Shown: positions 41,943 to 50,580 of the stretch, in pieces
Layout of the letters: every line of letters begins with the position of its first letter
How positions within the stretch are numbered: the first letter of the stretch is position 1
NCBI RefSeq assembly: GCF_006517175.1
Contig: NZ_CP041186.1
Coordinates: 3,499,074 to 3,563,073, forward strand
Length of the DNA: 64,000 nucleotides
DNA from: Persicimonas caeni
Lineage (GTDB): Bacteria > Myxococcota_A > Bradymonadia > Bradymonadales > Bradymonadaceae
Reading direction: 5' to 3'
The notes under the pieces: model-generated
The model's database searches: none
What the model saw: only the letters and a program-made list of their open reading frames with translations
Told to the model about the DNA's origin: nothing
Position numbers and translations under genes: made by a program

Positions 41943-42273
41943 CGTACCTGCTAGGCGACGTCTCGGTGTTCAATTCCTCCAGTTCGGGGAATTGTGCGTG
42001 AGTCTCAGCAGTACTTTCCGGTACGCCGAGTCGCATATACCAGCCAGTTTGTTTCCTCTGATAATATCGGTGTGCGCGACCCACGTTGGCTTCGGCTCTG
42101 CGTAGGGCCTCGGTCAGCGCCGCACGGCACCCCAAATTTTTTAATCTTGTCAAACCCACCTCGCCCGATCGTCGCTCGCTGCCGAACGTTCCCGTTCGTG
42201 TGTGCGTCTGTGACCTCGCGCGAAGGACGCAATACCTACCTACCTTGTTGAAAGGTCCCTTCGAGGAGTCTTC

Positions 42274-43521
42274 ATGAACCTGAAAGAACTCAAAGAAAAG
42301 AAAATTGGTGAGCTCACCAAGATGGCCAAAGAGGCCAAAATCGACGGCGCGTCGAACATGCGCAAGCAGGAGCTGATCTTCGCTCTGCTGCAGGCGCAAA
42401 CCGAAAAGGACGGCCAGATCTACGGGGAAGGCGTCCTGGAAATCCTGCCCGACGGTTTCGGTTTCCTGCGCGCTCCCGATTACAACTACCTGCCCGGGCC
42501 GGATGACATTTATGTCTCGCCCAGCCAGATCCGTCGCTTCAACCTGCGCACCGGCGACACCGTCAGCGGCCAAATTCGCCCGCCGAAGGACAACGAGCGC
42601 TACTTCGCGCTGCTCAAAGTCGAGGCCGTCAACTACGACGACCCCGAAGATTCGCGCGACAAGATCCTGTTCGACAACCTCACTCCGCTGTACCCGCAAG
42701 AGCGCATCGAGCTGGAGTGCGAGCCGGACAACTACAGCCTGCGCATCCTCGATCTGCTCACGCCGATCGGTAAGGGCCAGCGCGCGCTGATCGTGGCGCC
42801 GCCGCGTACCGGTAAGACCGTCCTGCTGCAGGACATCGCCCACGCCGTCGCGGCCAACCACCCCGACTCGGCCCTCATCGTGCTGCTCATCGACGAGCGT
42901 CCCGAGGAGGTCACCGACATGCAGCGCTCCGTCGACGGCGAAGTCGTCAGCTCGACCTTCGACGAGCCGGCCGAGCGTCACGTCCAGGTCGCCGAGATGG
43001 TCATCGAGAAGGCCAAGCGCCTCGTCGAGCACAAAAAGGATGTCGTCATCCTGCTCGACTCGATCACCCGTCTGGCCCGCGCCTACAACACCGTCGTTCC
43101 CCCGTCGGGCAAGATCCTGTCCGGTGGTGTCGACTCCAACGCGCTGCACAAGCCCAAGCGCTTCTTCGGCGCCGCGCGTAATATCGAAGAGGGCGGCAGC
43201 CTCACGATCATCGCCACCGCGCTGATCGACACCGGCAGCCGCATGGACGAAGTCATCTTCGAGGAGTTCAAAGGAACCGGTAACAGCGAGCTGCACCTCG
43301 ACCGCAAGCTCATGGAAAAGCGCATCTTCCCGTGCCTCAACATCAACAAGTCGGGCACGCGTAAGGAAGAGCTCCTGATGAACGATCAGCAGCTCAACCG
43401 CGTCTGGATCTTGCGCCAGCTCCTGCACCCGCTCAACGTGGTCGACTCCATGGAGTTCCTGCTCGACAAAATGGGCAAGACCGACTCCAACGAGGAGTTC
43501 CTTAACAGCATGAGCGGCTAG
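42274..43521 (+). CDS. rho: Transcription termination factor Rho
   Basis: 415 aa. Order of domains: N-terminal helical ([20 protein letters not shown]), cold-shock RNA-binding domain ([40 protein letters not shown]), then RecA-like ATPase: P-loop [17 protein letters not shown] near residue 171, [14 protein letters not shown]-loop [19 protein letters not shown] and R-loop. All expected residues are present and there is no large insertion, unlike many high-GC Rho proteins. GAGGAGTC precedes the ATG. prfA follows 250 bp downstream. Confidence 0.98.
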   Translation: MNLKELKEKKIGELTKMAKEAKIDGASNMRKQELIFALLQAQTEKDGQIYGEGVLEILPDGFGFLRAPDYNYLPGPDDIYVSPSQIRRFNLRTGDTVSGQIRPPKDNERYFALLKVEAVNYDDPEDSRDKILFDNLTPLYPQERIELECEPDNYSLRILDLLTPIGKGQRALIVAPPRTGKTVLLQDIAHAVAANHPDSALIVLLIDERPEEVTDMQRSVDGEVVSSTFDEPAERHVQVAEMVIEKAKRLVEHKKDVVILLDSITRLARAYNTVVPPSGKILSGGVDSNALHKPKRFFGAARNIEEGGSLTIIATALIDTGSRMDEVIFEEFKGTGNSELHLDRKLMEKRIFPCLNINKSGTRKEELLMNDQQLNRVWILRQLLHPLNVVDSMEFLLDKMGKTDSNEEFLNSMSG

Positions 43522-43772
43522 GGTCTGCATTGGCGTTGCCATTGCAGGAGCGCAGCGATGCCCCCGGTCGCCTTCGCTCCCGGCACCCCGCGCGGAGCGG
43601 CGGGGTGCGTATGGTCGGCCTTTCACAAGTGGTCAGTTTTCGGACCTTCGAGTTCGAACCACTTTCGAGAGAGCAACCATGACCACCCCCGCCGCCTCGC
43701 GCGGGGGTGGCGGCGCGTAGGCGCCGGGGGGCATCTGTACTACCGGCTACCACCTACAACCAAAGCCCCTCC
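43522..43772. other. rho-prfA spacer with GC-rich inverted repeats
   Basis: No gene. It contains CACCCCGCGCGGAGCGGCGGG and a later ACCCCCGCCGCCTCGCGCGG hairpin, plus GCGATGCCCCC and GGGGGCATC in opposite senses, making a ~190-bp folded element similar in style to pieces before the Rieske and after the sigma-factor genes. Confidence 0.6.
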
Positions 43773-44843
43773 ATGTTCGCCAAACTAGACGAAGTCCAAG
43801 GCCGCTACCGCGAGCTCAACAGCATGCTCGCCGATCCTTCTGTCGCCAGCGATCCGCAGCAGTATCAGAAGCTCGCCAAAGAGCATGCGCATCTGCAGGA
43901 GATCGTCGACGCCTACAAGCGTTTTCGCGCGGTCGAAGAGGAGCTCGAGGACAACAAGTCCCTGCTCTCCGAGGACGACCCCGAGCTCAAGGAGATGGCG
44001 CGCGCCGAGATCGCCCGCCTCGACGCCGAGCGCGAGGAGCTCGAAGAGCGGATCACGCGGCTTTTGATCCCCAAGGACCCCCTCGACGAGAAGAATATTC
44101 TCATCGAGGTCCGCGCAGGCACCGGCGGCGACGAGGCGGCGCTCTTCGCCGCAGATCTCTTCCGCATGTACGACCGCTACGCGGCCAACCAGGGCTGGAA
44201 GGTGGACATCGTCGAGGCGAGCGAGACCGACACCGGCGGCTTCCGCCAGATCGTCGCGCTCATCGAGGGCGACGACGTCTACAGCAAGCTCAAGTACGAA
44301 GGCGGCACCCACCGCGTCCAGCGCGTGCCGGAGACCGAGACCCAGGGCCGCATCCACACGTCCGCGTGCACGGTGGCGATCTTGCCCGAGGCCGAAGACG
44401 TCGAGCTCGACCTCGACATGAACGACCTCAAGATCGACACCTATCGCTCGTCGGGCCCCGGCGGCCAGTCGGTCAACACGACCGACTCGGCGATCCGCAT
44501 CACCCACGAGCCCACCGGCCTGGTGGTCACCTGCCAGGACGAAAAGAGCCAGCACAAAAACAAGGCCAAGGCCCTCAAGGTCCTCAAGACTCGCCTGCTC
44601 GAGCAAAAGCGCGAGGCCCAGCACCAAGAACGCGCCGCCGAGCGCCGCGAGCAGGTCGGCAGCGGCGACCGCTCCGAGCGCATCCGCACGTATAACTTCC
44701 CTCAGTCGCGTATCACTGATCACCGCATCGGCTACACGACGCGGCGTTTGGAAGATGTACTGAATGGAGACGTCGACGAGGTGCTCGTACCGGTGCACGA
44801 GCATTTTCAGGCCGAGAAGTTAAAGGCGCTGAACGACGAATAG
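43773..44843 (+). CDS. prfA: Peptide chain release factor 1
   Basis: 356 aa from the ATG giving [12 protein letters not shown]; the frame extends left without family match. RF1 reads UAA and UAG. Domain 3 GGQ is in [20 protein letters not shown] near residue 227; the codon-recognition motif PxT is PET in [17 protein letters not shown], within the range seen in RF1 rather than RF2 (SPF). The prmC methylase often adjacent is not present. Confidence 0.96.
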   Translation: MFAKLDEVQGRYRELNSMLADPSVASDPQQYQKLAKEHAHLQEIVDAYKRFRAVEEELEDNKSLLSEDDPELKEMARAEIARLDAEREELEERITRLLIPKDPLDEKNILIEVRAGTGGDEAALFAADLFRMYDRYAANQGWKVDIVEASETDTGGFRQIVALIEGDDVYSKLKYEGGTHRVQRVPETETQGRIHTSACTVAILPEAEDVELDLDMNDLKIDTYRSSGPGGQSVNTTDSAIRITHEPTGLVVTCQDEKSQHKNKAKALKVLKTRLLEQKREAQHQERAAERREQVGSGDRSERIRTYNFPQSRITDHRIGYTTRRLEDVLNGDVDEVLVPVHEHFQAEKLKALNDE

Positions 44844-44993
44844 TGGTTGAGTGGTTCGGTGGCTAAGTGGTTTCTTGATTGGTGATGCACGGCCGTTCGA
44901 GGGTTTCCTGCGTAGAGACCTCCAGGCCAAACCGCTCCGAGCCGGAATGCCCTGCAGCCAAGAAACCACTCAACCACCGAACCACTCAACCAC
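44843..44993. repeat. Long inverted repeat (35-bp arms) after prfA
   Basis: GTGGTTGAGTGGTTCGGTGG and its continuation to TTTCTTG on the left pair with CAAGAAACCACTCAACCACC and its continuation on the right; only two of 35 pairs mismatch. Each arm is itself an internal repeat of GTGGTTGA. It separates convergent prfA and the Pmp-like gene. Confidence 0.85.
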
Positions 44994-44996
44994 CGC

Positions 44997-47288
44997 TCAA
45001 TTGAGCAGAAGCTGCTTCTTGGCGCGATCCCCACTATCCGACACCACCTCACGCGCCCACCGAACGACCAAGTCGCCCGTGCGCTCCGAGCCGCCGGCGG
45101 CTTTGTTATTTCGTACATACATCGGCTTTTCGATCGTCACCTTGATCGGGAACGTGGGCATGTCCTCTTGGTTGCCGACGAGTAGCCCGGCCGTCTGACC
45201 GGCCGACTTGTTGTGCCGAATCGCCACGTCCCGTGTGGTAAAGACGAACGGGAGCTTGAAGTCAGTGCGATTCATCAGCCCCTCCATCTCGGCGTTCGAC
45301 TCCGACAGACAGAACAACCCGCCGCCCTCGCCGCCCTGGGCGACATTCTCCTCGACATAGCAACCGTCGCTGAGCACCAGGCTCGCGTTGATCGCACCTG
45401 CAGCGCCGCCTCTCCCGGCCGTCTCATTGGCCCGAAACCGCGTCTCCTTGGCCATGAACTGCCCACCCTTGAGGCTCGCCACCGCGCCGCCCACCCCGTC
45501 GTTGGCGAGGCTTTGGTTCTCGACGAACTTCGCCCCCATCACCTGCGCGACGGCCAGTCCAATAATCGCAAGCGCGCCGCCGTCGGAGCCGGCCTCGTTG
45601 GCGAAAAACTTCGAGCCCTTCGCCTTGAGCGTCGCTCGACAGCCCGTCCAGCCGGCCACAAAGACCGCCCCGCCCACGCGCGCCTGGTTTTTCTTGAAGG
45701 AGTTGCCCGAGTCACGGCTGTCGAACACGGCTTGGGCGCCGAGCAACGCCAACGCACCGCCCGAAATCTTGCCCCTGTTTTCCAAGAACTTGCAGTCGGT
45801 GAACTTGATCTTCGAGCGCACCGCCGCCAGCGCACCACCCTGGCCGGGCCCGTGGCGCCAGTCCTCGAGTTTGACGACGTCCGGGCGCACCGTCAGCCGG
45901 TCCTCGGCGGTCGCCTCGTTGCCCCGAAACCCGACCGCGTCGAGTTGCAGGGGCCCGGAGGCGTCGACCACGAAGATCGCCCCGCCGAGTGTCGACGTGT
46001 TGTCCTCGAAGCGCGTCTTCTCGATACGCAGCGTGCCACCTCGCACAAACACCGCCCCTCCACGCACCGCCTTGTTATGGCGAAATCGGCAGCCGACCAC
46101 CTGCGCGGCGGTCTGTTTGGTGCCGCCGCCACAGTCGACAAAGTGCATCCCACCTTGCGTGAAGTCCTCGATCGCGCAGTGGACCACGGCCAGCCCGGTA
46201 CAGTGCTCGGCGACCAAGCCCTGTTGGCGTACGCCCTCGCGGCCGACCACATGGCAGCCAAAGATCCCCTGGCGTTGGCCGTGCTCGAACTTGATCGCGA
46301 ACTCGGCGTCGGCCGGAGGCAACAGCGTGACGCGGTCGGGGTGGCCCACCTCCTGCTGGGCGACCAGCCAGTCCAGATGCTGGCGAATGCTCCCCTCGGC
46401 CGGCAGGCGGTGGTTGACCAGCGAGACGTGCGTGGGCACGAAGAGCCGCTCCTGGTACACCCCCGGCGATACTCGCACCTGCACCGGCCCGCGCGTCGTG
46501 GTGAACAGCTTGCTGGCACGGTCGAGCGCGGCCTGGATGGTCTCGAAGGGCCGCTCGGGATTGCCCACCCGCGAATCCAGGTCGTCCATGGCATCACTCG
46601 CCGCCAGATTCGACGGGTCGACGTACAGGACGGGAGCGTCCTCGAGGCCCGGCGGGCAATAAAACCCGTCGATATCGGCCCCCGCCCCGCGGCCGCGCGG
46701 CCGCGCCTTCTCGGCCTCCTGGCGCACGTCCTCCTCCTCCTCCTCGAGGTAGTTGATGAGCGCGTCCAGGTCTTCTTCAGGCCCCTCCTCGCCGGGCAGG
46801 TCGATTTCGAGTTCTTGGCTGATCGTGATCGCTTCCGGGACGCCTCCACGACCACCCCCCGCACGACTCGAGGTCTCCATGCTGCGCCGGTCGCCGGTGT
46901 GCTGGCCTACCGGCGCGTCGCCGCGCGGCACGATTGGGCGGCTCTCGTTGCGCTTGGCAATCGCGCGGCTGATCAGCATCAGCAGCAGCGCCGCCACGCT
47001 CACGCCCCACCCCGCCTTTCGCTCCCCGAGCGGATGCCGCTGCCGACACACCGGCTCGGCGGCGCCGAGTCGGTCGAAAAACCCGGTCGACGCCGTCGGC
47101 ATCTTGCGATTGCGCGCCTCCTGAGCCAGCGTCAACGCACTGCCGTCGTTCTGGACGGGCGCAGGCAGATCTCCGCTCTGCGCGCTCGAAATCGAGCACT
47201 CCGCCCACGGATACAACGCGTAACTCCCCGCCAAAAACGCGACTACGATCGCGAAGTGGCCCACCGACCGCCAATTGATTGAATTCAT
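44997..47288 (-). CDS. Membrane-anchored Pmp-like right-handed beta-helix protein
   Basis: 763 aa from the ATG after GAGGGGATCTCA. Hydrophobic segments lie near residues 9-26 and 94-112 (WGVSVAALLLMLISRAIAK). An acidic linker follows (EEEEEDVRQEAEKARPRGRG). From about residue 225 the sequence is a pectate-lyase-like helix (RPFETIQAALDRASKLFTTT, VRVSPGVYQERLFVP), and from 400 to 720 has repeated chlamydial-Pmp style GGA(I/L/V) and N-x-A motifs: RHNKAVRGGAVFVRGG, EDNTSTLGGAIFVVDA, NRGKISGGALALLGA, ANEAGSDGGALAII. No autotransporter barrel is seen, so it is held by its N-terminal helices. Probably surface adhesion or scaffold. Confidence 0.85.
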   Translation of the reverse strand: MNSINWRSVGHFAIVVAFLAGSYALYPWAECSISSAQSGDLPAPVQNDGSALTLAQEARNRKMPTASTGFFDRLGAAEPVCRQRHPLGERKAGWGVSVAALLLMLISRAIAKRNESRPIVPRGDAPVGQHTGDRRSMETSSRAGGGRGGVPEAITISQELEIDLPGEEGPEEDLDALINYLEEEEEDVRQEAEKARPRGRGAGADIDGFYCPPGLEDAPVLYVDPSNLAASDAMDDLDSRVGNPERPFETIQAALDRASKLFTTTRGPVQVRVSPGVYQERLFVPTHVSLVNHRLPAEGSIRQHLDWLVAQQEVGHPDRVTLLPPADAEFAIKFEHGQRQGIFGCHVVGREGVRQQGLVAEHCTGLAVVHCAIEDFTQGGMHFVDCGGGTKQTAAQVVGCRFRHNKAVRGGAVFVRGGTLRIEKTRFEDNTSTLGGAIFVVDASGPLQLDAVGFRGNEATAEDRLTVRPDVVKLEDWRHGPGQGGALAAVRSKIKFTDCKFLENRGKISGGALALLGAQAVFDSRDSGNSFKKNQARVGGAVFVAGWTGCRATLKAKGSKFFANEAGSDGGALAIIGLAVAQVMGAKFVENQSLANDGVGGAVASLKGGQFMAKETRFRANETAGRGGAAGAINASLVLSDGCYVEENVAQGGEGGGLFCLSESNAEMEGLMNRTDFKLPFVFTTRDVAIRHNKSAGQTAGLLVGNQEDMPTFPIKVTIEKPMYVRNNKAAGGSERTGDLVVRWAREVVSDSGDRAKKQLLLN

Positions 47289-47488
47289 TGAGATCCCCTC
47301 ATATCGCACAGCAACGCTGTACCCTATGAGTATCGTGTTCTATGGTGTTTGGGAAGATCTTTAGGGATCCTATCAAAAACCGATCATGGTCGTGACTCCG
47401 ACCACATAGGCCCCCGTTGCCTCGCACGGGGGAAGGCCCCCCGGGGGCATCGTTCCTAACCAGCAATGCCATCAACCGAAGTTCAGCC

Positions 47489-47854
47489 ATGCGCCAAATC
47501 GCCACTATCAACGTCTCCGCTCTCACCCAAAACGGCGACGCCCAAAGCTTCGACTACACCGACGCCTTCGGCCGCCCCGCCAAAGGCCTCCTGCTGCGCT
47601 GGGCCGGCGAACTCCGCGCCTTCCGCAACCTGTGCCCCCACTGGTCGATGCCCCTCGACGCCGACACCGGCGAGTTCTTCGACGCCAACAAAAGCGCCCT
47701 GTTGTGCAAGATGCACGGCGCCCGGTTCGACCCTGCCAACGGCGAATGCATCATGGGCCCCTGCGAGGGCGATCGCCTCGAGGCACTGCAGGTCGAGGTG
47801 AGCGACGACGGCAACACGGCGACGATCCGGCGCGGCCGGACGTTGTCGTTTTAG
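47489..47854 (+). CDS. Rieske [2Fe-2S] domain protein
   Basis: 121 aa. Cluster ligands are CPH in LCPHWSMPLD near residue 49 and CKMH in LLCKMHGARFDPANGECIMG near 74, spaced wider than the usual 17 residues by the insert DADTGEFFDANKSA. No transmembrane segment or oxygenase domain, so it resembles stand-alone ferredoxin-like Rieske proteins. Partner unknown. Confidence 0.85.
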   Translation: MRQIATINVSALTQNGDAQSFDYTDAFGRPAKGLLLRWAGELRAFRNLCPHWSMPLDADTGEFFDANKSALLCKMHGARFDPANGECIMGPCEGDRLEALQVEVSDDGNTATIRRGRTLSF

Positions 47855-47868
47855 GTACGAGAAGCAAT

Positions 47869-48055
47869 ACGTAGCTTGCAGACGCCCCCCATCCGCCTCG
47901 TGCTAAACCGCGCACTCGGCACCTTCCCCACGGGGGAAGGGATGCCACTGCGAAAAGCCACGTACTTCAAATGAGCTAAGGCAACCCTTCCCCGGGGGGA
48001 AGGTGGCTCGCGCGCCGTACAGCGCGAGTCGGATGGGGGTCCCCAAAAAGCTACG
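47869..48055. repeat. ~175-bp inverted-repeat element, copy 2
   Basis: Outer arms ACGTAGCTTGCAGACGCCCC and GGGGTCCCCAAAAAGCTACG; the inner CATCCGCCTCGTGCT/AGCGCGAGTCGGATG and CTTCCCCACGGGGGAAGG hairpins match the element next to the FliO-like gene in layout and sequence. Confidence 0.8.
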
Positions 48056-48480
48056 TCCTTCAAGAAGATCGCAACAGAAAACCACCAACCTCCCACAAAT
48101 TTCCACCCCACCCAAAACCCTCGCCATATCAACCCTTTAACCGAAACCCCCAGACCCCCAAACCCCTAAACCCCCAAGAAAACACGCAACAAAACCCGCC
48201 TCCTCGCCGAAAACCGTAATGAGGGATGTACTACATCATCCCACATCGACACAGCGAGGACGCCAATGACCACAAACGTCGCATACACCGCAGCCAAAGC
48301 CGATTTCCCGTTGATCACATCAAATCGGCCTGCTAGGTTATACATAACTTGTCAAAAATTGTTGCAGCTTTTGCGTAACAGCCGACGCGCCCCGTCGGCC
48401 CGAGCGCACCGTAACCGCTGGGGCGGTAGTACGGCAGTAGCAGTGCCCCGCAATGTTCTCTGTAAACATGAGGAGGGGGC
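48056..48480. other. Non-coding leader of the sigma-factor gene with palindrome
   Basis: No convincing gene. A 13-bp palindrome GATGTA-C-TACATC lies at 48225-48237, about 250 bp before the sigma gene, within GGGATGTACTACATCATCCC. The stretch is AT-richer (CCCCAAACCCCTAAACCCCC runs) than its surroundings. A short frame from 48266 that overlaps the start codon has no recognisable content. Confidence 0.45.
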
Positions 48481-49278
48481 ATGACTACGCGCGACGACAC
48501 ACCCCGAGGGCCCCAAGGGCCCGAAAACCAGCCACCCGCCAACGAGGCATCGGCCGACGACCTCCCCCCGGAGCGCATCACCCAGATGACGCCCGAAGAG
48601 CTGGTCGAATCGTACGCCGGGCTGGTCAAGAACACCGGCCAGGAGCTCATCCAACAGCTCGACTGCCCGGTCGATCTCGAAGACCTCATCGCCTGGGGCT
48701 ACCAGGGCCTGCTCGAAGCCCACCAGCGCTTCGACCCGGCGATGGAGGTCTCCTTCGCCAGCTTCGCCTTCTACCGCATCCGCGGCGCGATGTACGACGG
48801 CTTGCGCGCCACCGGCTGGGGCATGCGCGGCACCGCCATCCAACTGCAGGACGCCATCCAGCTCAACGACTACATGGAGTCGAACCTGCTCGCCCAGGCC
48901 AAACTCCCCCAAACCAAGTCGCTCGCCTCGTGCATCAAATACCTCGACGGCATGGTCGGCGACTGCGTCACAATCTGCCTGCTCCAAAACACCAAGCTCG
49001 AGCAGCTCTCACGCAGCGAAGCCGCCACCCAGGGCAACTACGTCGAACGCCGCGAGCTCATCGCCGCCCTGCAGGCCGCCATCGAGCGACTCTCCGACAA
49101 CGAGCGCGACGTGCTCGTCGCCTACTACATCGAAGACTACTCGATGACCGAGATCGCCGAGAAGCTCGGCATCTCGAAGTCCTGGGTCAGCCGCATCAAC
49201 GCCCGCGCCGTCCAAAAGGTCCGCCGCATCATGTTCGAGGATGGGGACCCGTGGGAGCTGTATATGATTCGGGAGTAG
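48481..49278 (+). CDS. Sigma-70 family factor, FliA/SigB-like
   Basis: 265 aa, preceded by GAGGAGGGGGC. Region 2 is DLEDLIAWGYQGLLEAHQRF followed by DPAMEVSFASFAFYRIRGAM (FliA-like, with the core-binding and -10 recognition parts); a divergent region 3 follows; region 4 is ERLSDNERDVLVAYYIEDYS then MTEIAEKLGISKSWVSRINA, a clear helix-turn-helix. It would direct RNA polymerase to a specialised promoter set. No anti-sigma factor is adjacent. Confidence 0.92.
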   Translation: MTTRDDTPRGPQGPENQPPANEASADDLPPERITQMTPEELVESYAGLVKNTGQELIQQLDCPVDLEDLIAWGYQGLLEAHQRFDPAMEVSFASFAFYRIRGAMYDGLRATGWGMRGTAIQLQDAIQLNDYMESNLLAQAKLPQTKSLASCIKYLDGMVGDCVTICLLQNTKLEQLSRSEAATQGNYVERRELIAALQAAIERLSDNERDVLVAYYIEDYSMTEIAEKLGISKSWVSRINARAVQKVRRIMFEDGDPWELYMIRE

Positions 49279-49290
49279 CTGGGAAAACGG

Positions 49291-49362
49291 TGGCATTGCA
49301 GGTCAGCAACGATGCCCCGGGGAGGCCTTCGCCACCCCGGGCAGCGTCACAAATCGGCAATG
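49291..49362. repeat. Short inverted repeat GGCATTGC / GCAATGCC
   Basis: Arms GGCATTGC and GCAATGCC flank GATGCCCCGGGGAGG and CCACCCCGGGC hairpins between convergent sigma and membrane-protein genes. Pieces like GCAATGCC and GATGCCCCC also occur before the Rieske and prfA genes. Confidence 0.55.
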
Positions 49363-49422
49363 CCGTCATCCTGCTGCCCCAAGCTATCCATACAACTCAT
49401 CCGTTGACAGCGGAGGAGGGTG

Positions 49423-50568
49423 TTAGTCGTGGGTAAGAGAGGCGCGGGATGCGCTCAAACGCTGCTGAGCGGCTAAGATGGCGAAGGGAAGAAAACTGAC
49501 CCCGTAACCGGATTGAAGAAGACCCCAGCCACCCGCCCAAATCGTACTTACGACAACGACCGATACGATCGGAATGGCAAGGACGACAGCCGCCCCCCAA
49601 AGAAAGTGCTCGGCCCTCGCCACTCGCCGCGCCAATAGCAACGCAACGCAAGCCATGATCGTCAACACAATCCCCGAGAAAAAGGGGACCACCGAATTAT
49701 AGAGACCCAGCTTCGAGGAAGTATGTAAGGGCGAGAAGCTCGCGGGGTCGTACAAAAAGAAGGGAAGTGTGACGGCCAGAAAGCTTGCGCCCGCCACCGC
49801 GGCCAAGCTCCAAGCACTTTTCCATCCAACTCGACGAGCAACGAGCCCCAAGAGCAGCGGCGTAACGAACAGAAAATGCGCCCGCGAAGAGAGTAGAATC
49901 CCCAAAAGACTCGCAGTCGCCGCACCTTTCCAGCCGGGTTGGTCCTTGGAGAGGGAATCGATAACCCACAGGCATCCAAGAGCCACATAAATGGAGTTCG
50001 CGAGAAGATCGGTGCCGGTCATCGCCTGCTGCATGACTGCAGGCGAGCTCAGTAGAAGGCAGGTAAAGAACAACGCATCCCATGAGTCGCGACGCTTGCG
50101 CCACATCCAGGCGAAGAAAGCGCCAAGCCACAGCAGATTCTGAAGCGAGCTGGTCCAAACCACCGCAAACGGTACGGCGAGCAGGACCGCGCCAGGCATC
50201 GGCGAAATCGGATTCTCCAGATAGGTCTGCGGATAGTACGGATAGCGGCCGGCCAAGAGTTCACCGACCGCCAGATTGAGTGCGTCATCTGCATCACTGC
50301 CAGCCCCGAAGATTCCAGCATTGGCCATCGGATACAACACCACAAAAGCCAACGCCACGAACCCGAAGAGGCCGACGCTGGCCCAGCGAATATGCCGCGC
50401 GCTGACCCTCTTTCGCAGCGCCGGGTAGAAATGGCACACAGCATAAATTGCGGCCGCATTGAGCGGTAGGTACGCAGCGAGCCCCGCACCTCCAAAGTAC
50501 TTGTAAATGACCCCCAGCCCGGTAAAGCTCAGGCTGAGAAATAGCGCGGCAAGTAATCCATTTGGCAT
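49423..50568 (-). CDS. Polytopic membrane protein, GT87/DUF2029-like mannosyltransferase
   Basis: 381 aa with roughly ten helices. The luminal loop GSDADDALNLAVGELLAGRY and PYYPQTYLENPISPMPGAVL, with DADD in place of the catalytic Asp and a later P-x-P-G, is what GT-C glycosyltransferases using lipid-linked sugars show. Closest kind is GT87/PimE-like; not certain. Twelve bases separate it from the FG-GAP protein gene upstream, so they are probably co-transcribed. Confidence 0.7.
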   Translation of the reverse strand: MPNGLLAALFLSLSFTGLGVIYKYFGGAGLAAYLPLNAAAIYAVCHFYPALRKRVSARHIRWASVGLFGFVALAFVVLYPMANAGIFGAGSDADDALNLAVGELLAGRYPYYPQTYLENPISPMPGAVLLAVPFAVVWTSSLQNLLWLGAFFAWMWRKRRDSWDALFFTCLLLSSPAVMQQAMTGTDLLANSIYVALGCLWVIDSLSKDQPGWKGAATASLLGILLSSRAHFLFVTPLLLGLVARRVGWKSAWSLAAVAGASFLAVTLPFFLYDPASFSPLHTSSKLGLYNSVVPFFSGIVLTIMACVALLLARRVARAEHFLWGAAVVLAIPIVSVVVVSTIWAGGWGLLQSGYGVSFLPFAILAAQQRLSASRASLTHD

Positions 50569-50580
50569 GGGTTAGCCTTC

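Noticed and set aside
45213-47282. 689-aa plus-strand frame opposite the Pmp-like gene
   Set aside because: Same codon-bias shadow; its sequence is Arg/His/Leu rich without motifs, while the minus strand shows regular beta-helix repeats.
48266-48484. 72-aa frame just before the sigma gene
   Set aside because: Begins upstream of the likely promoter region, overlaps the sigma start and has Arg-rich shadow composition.
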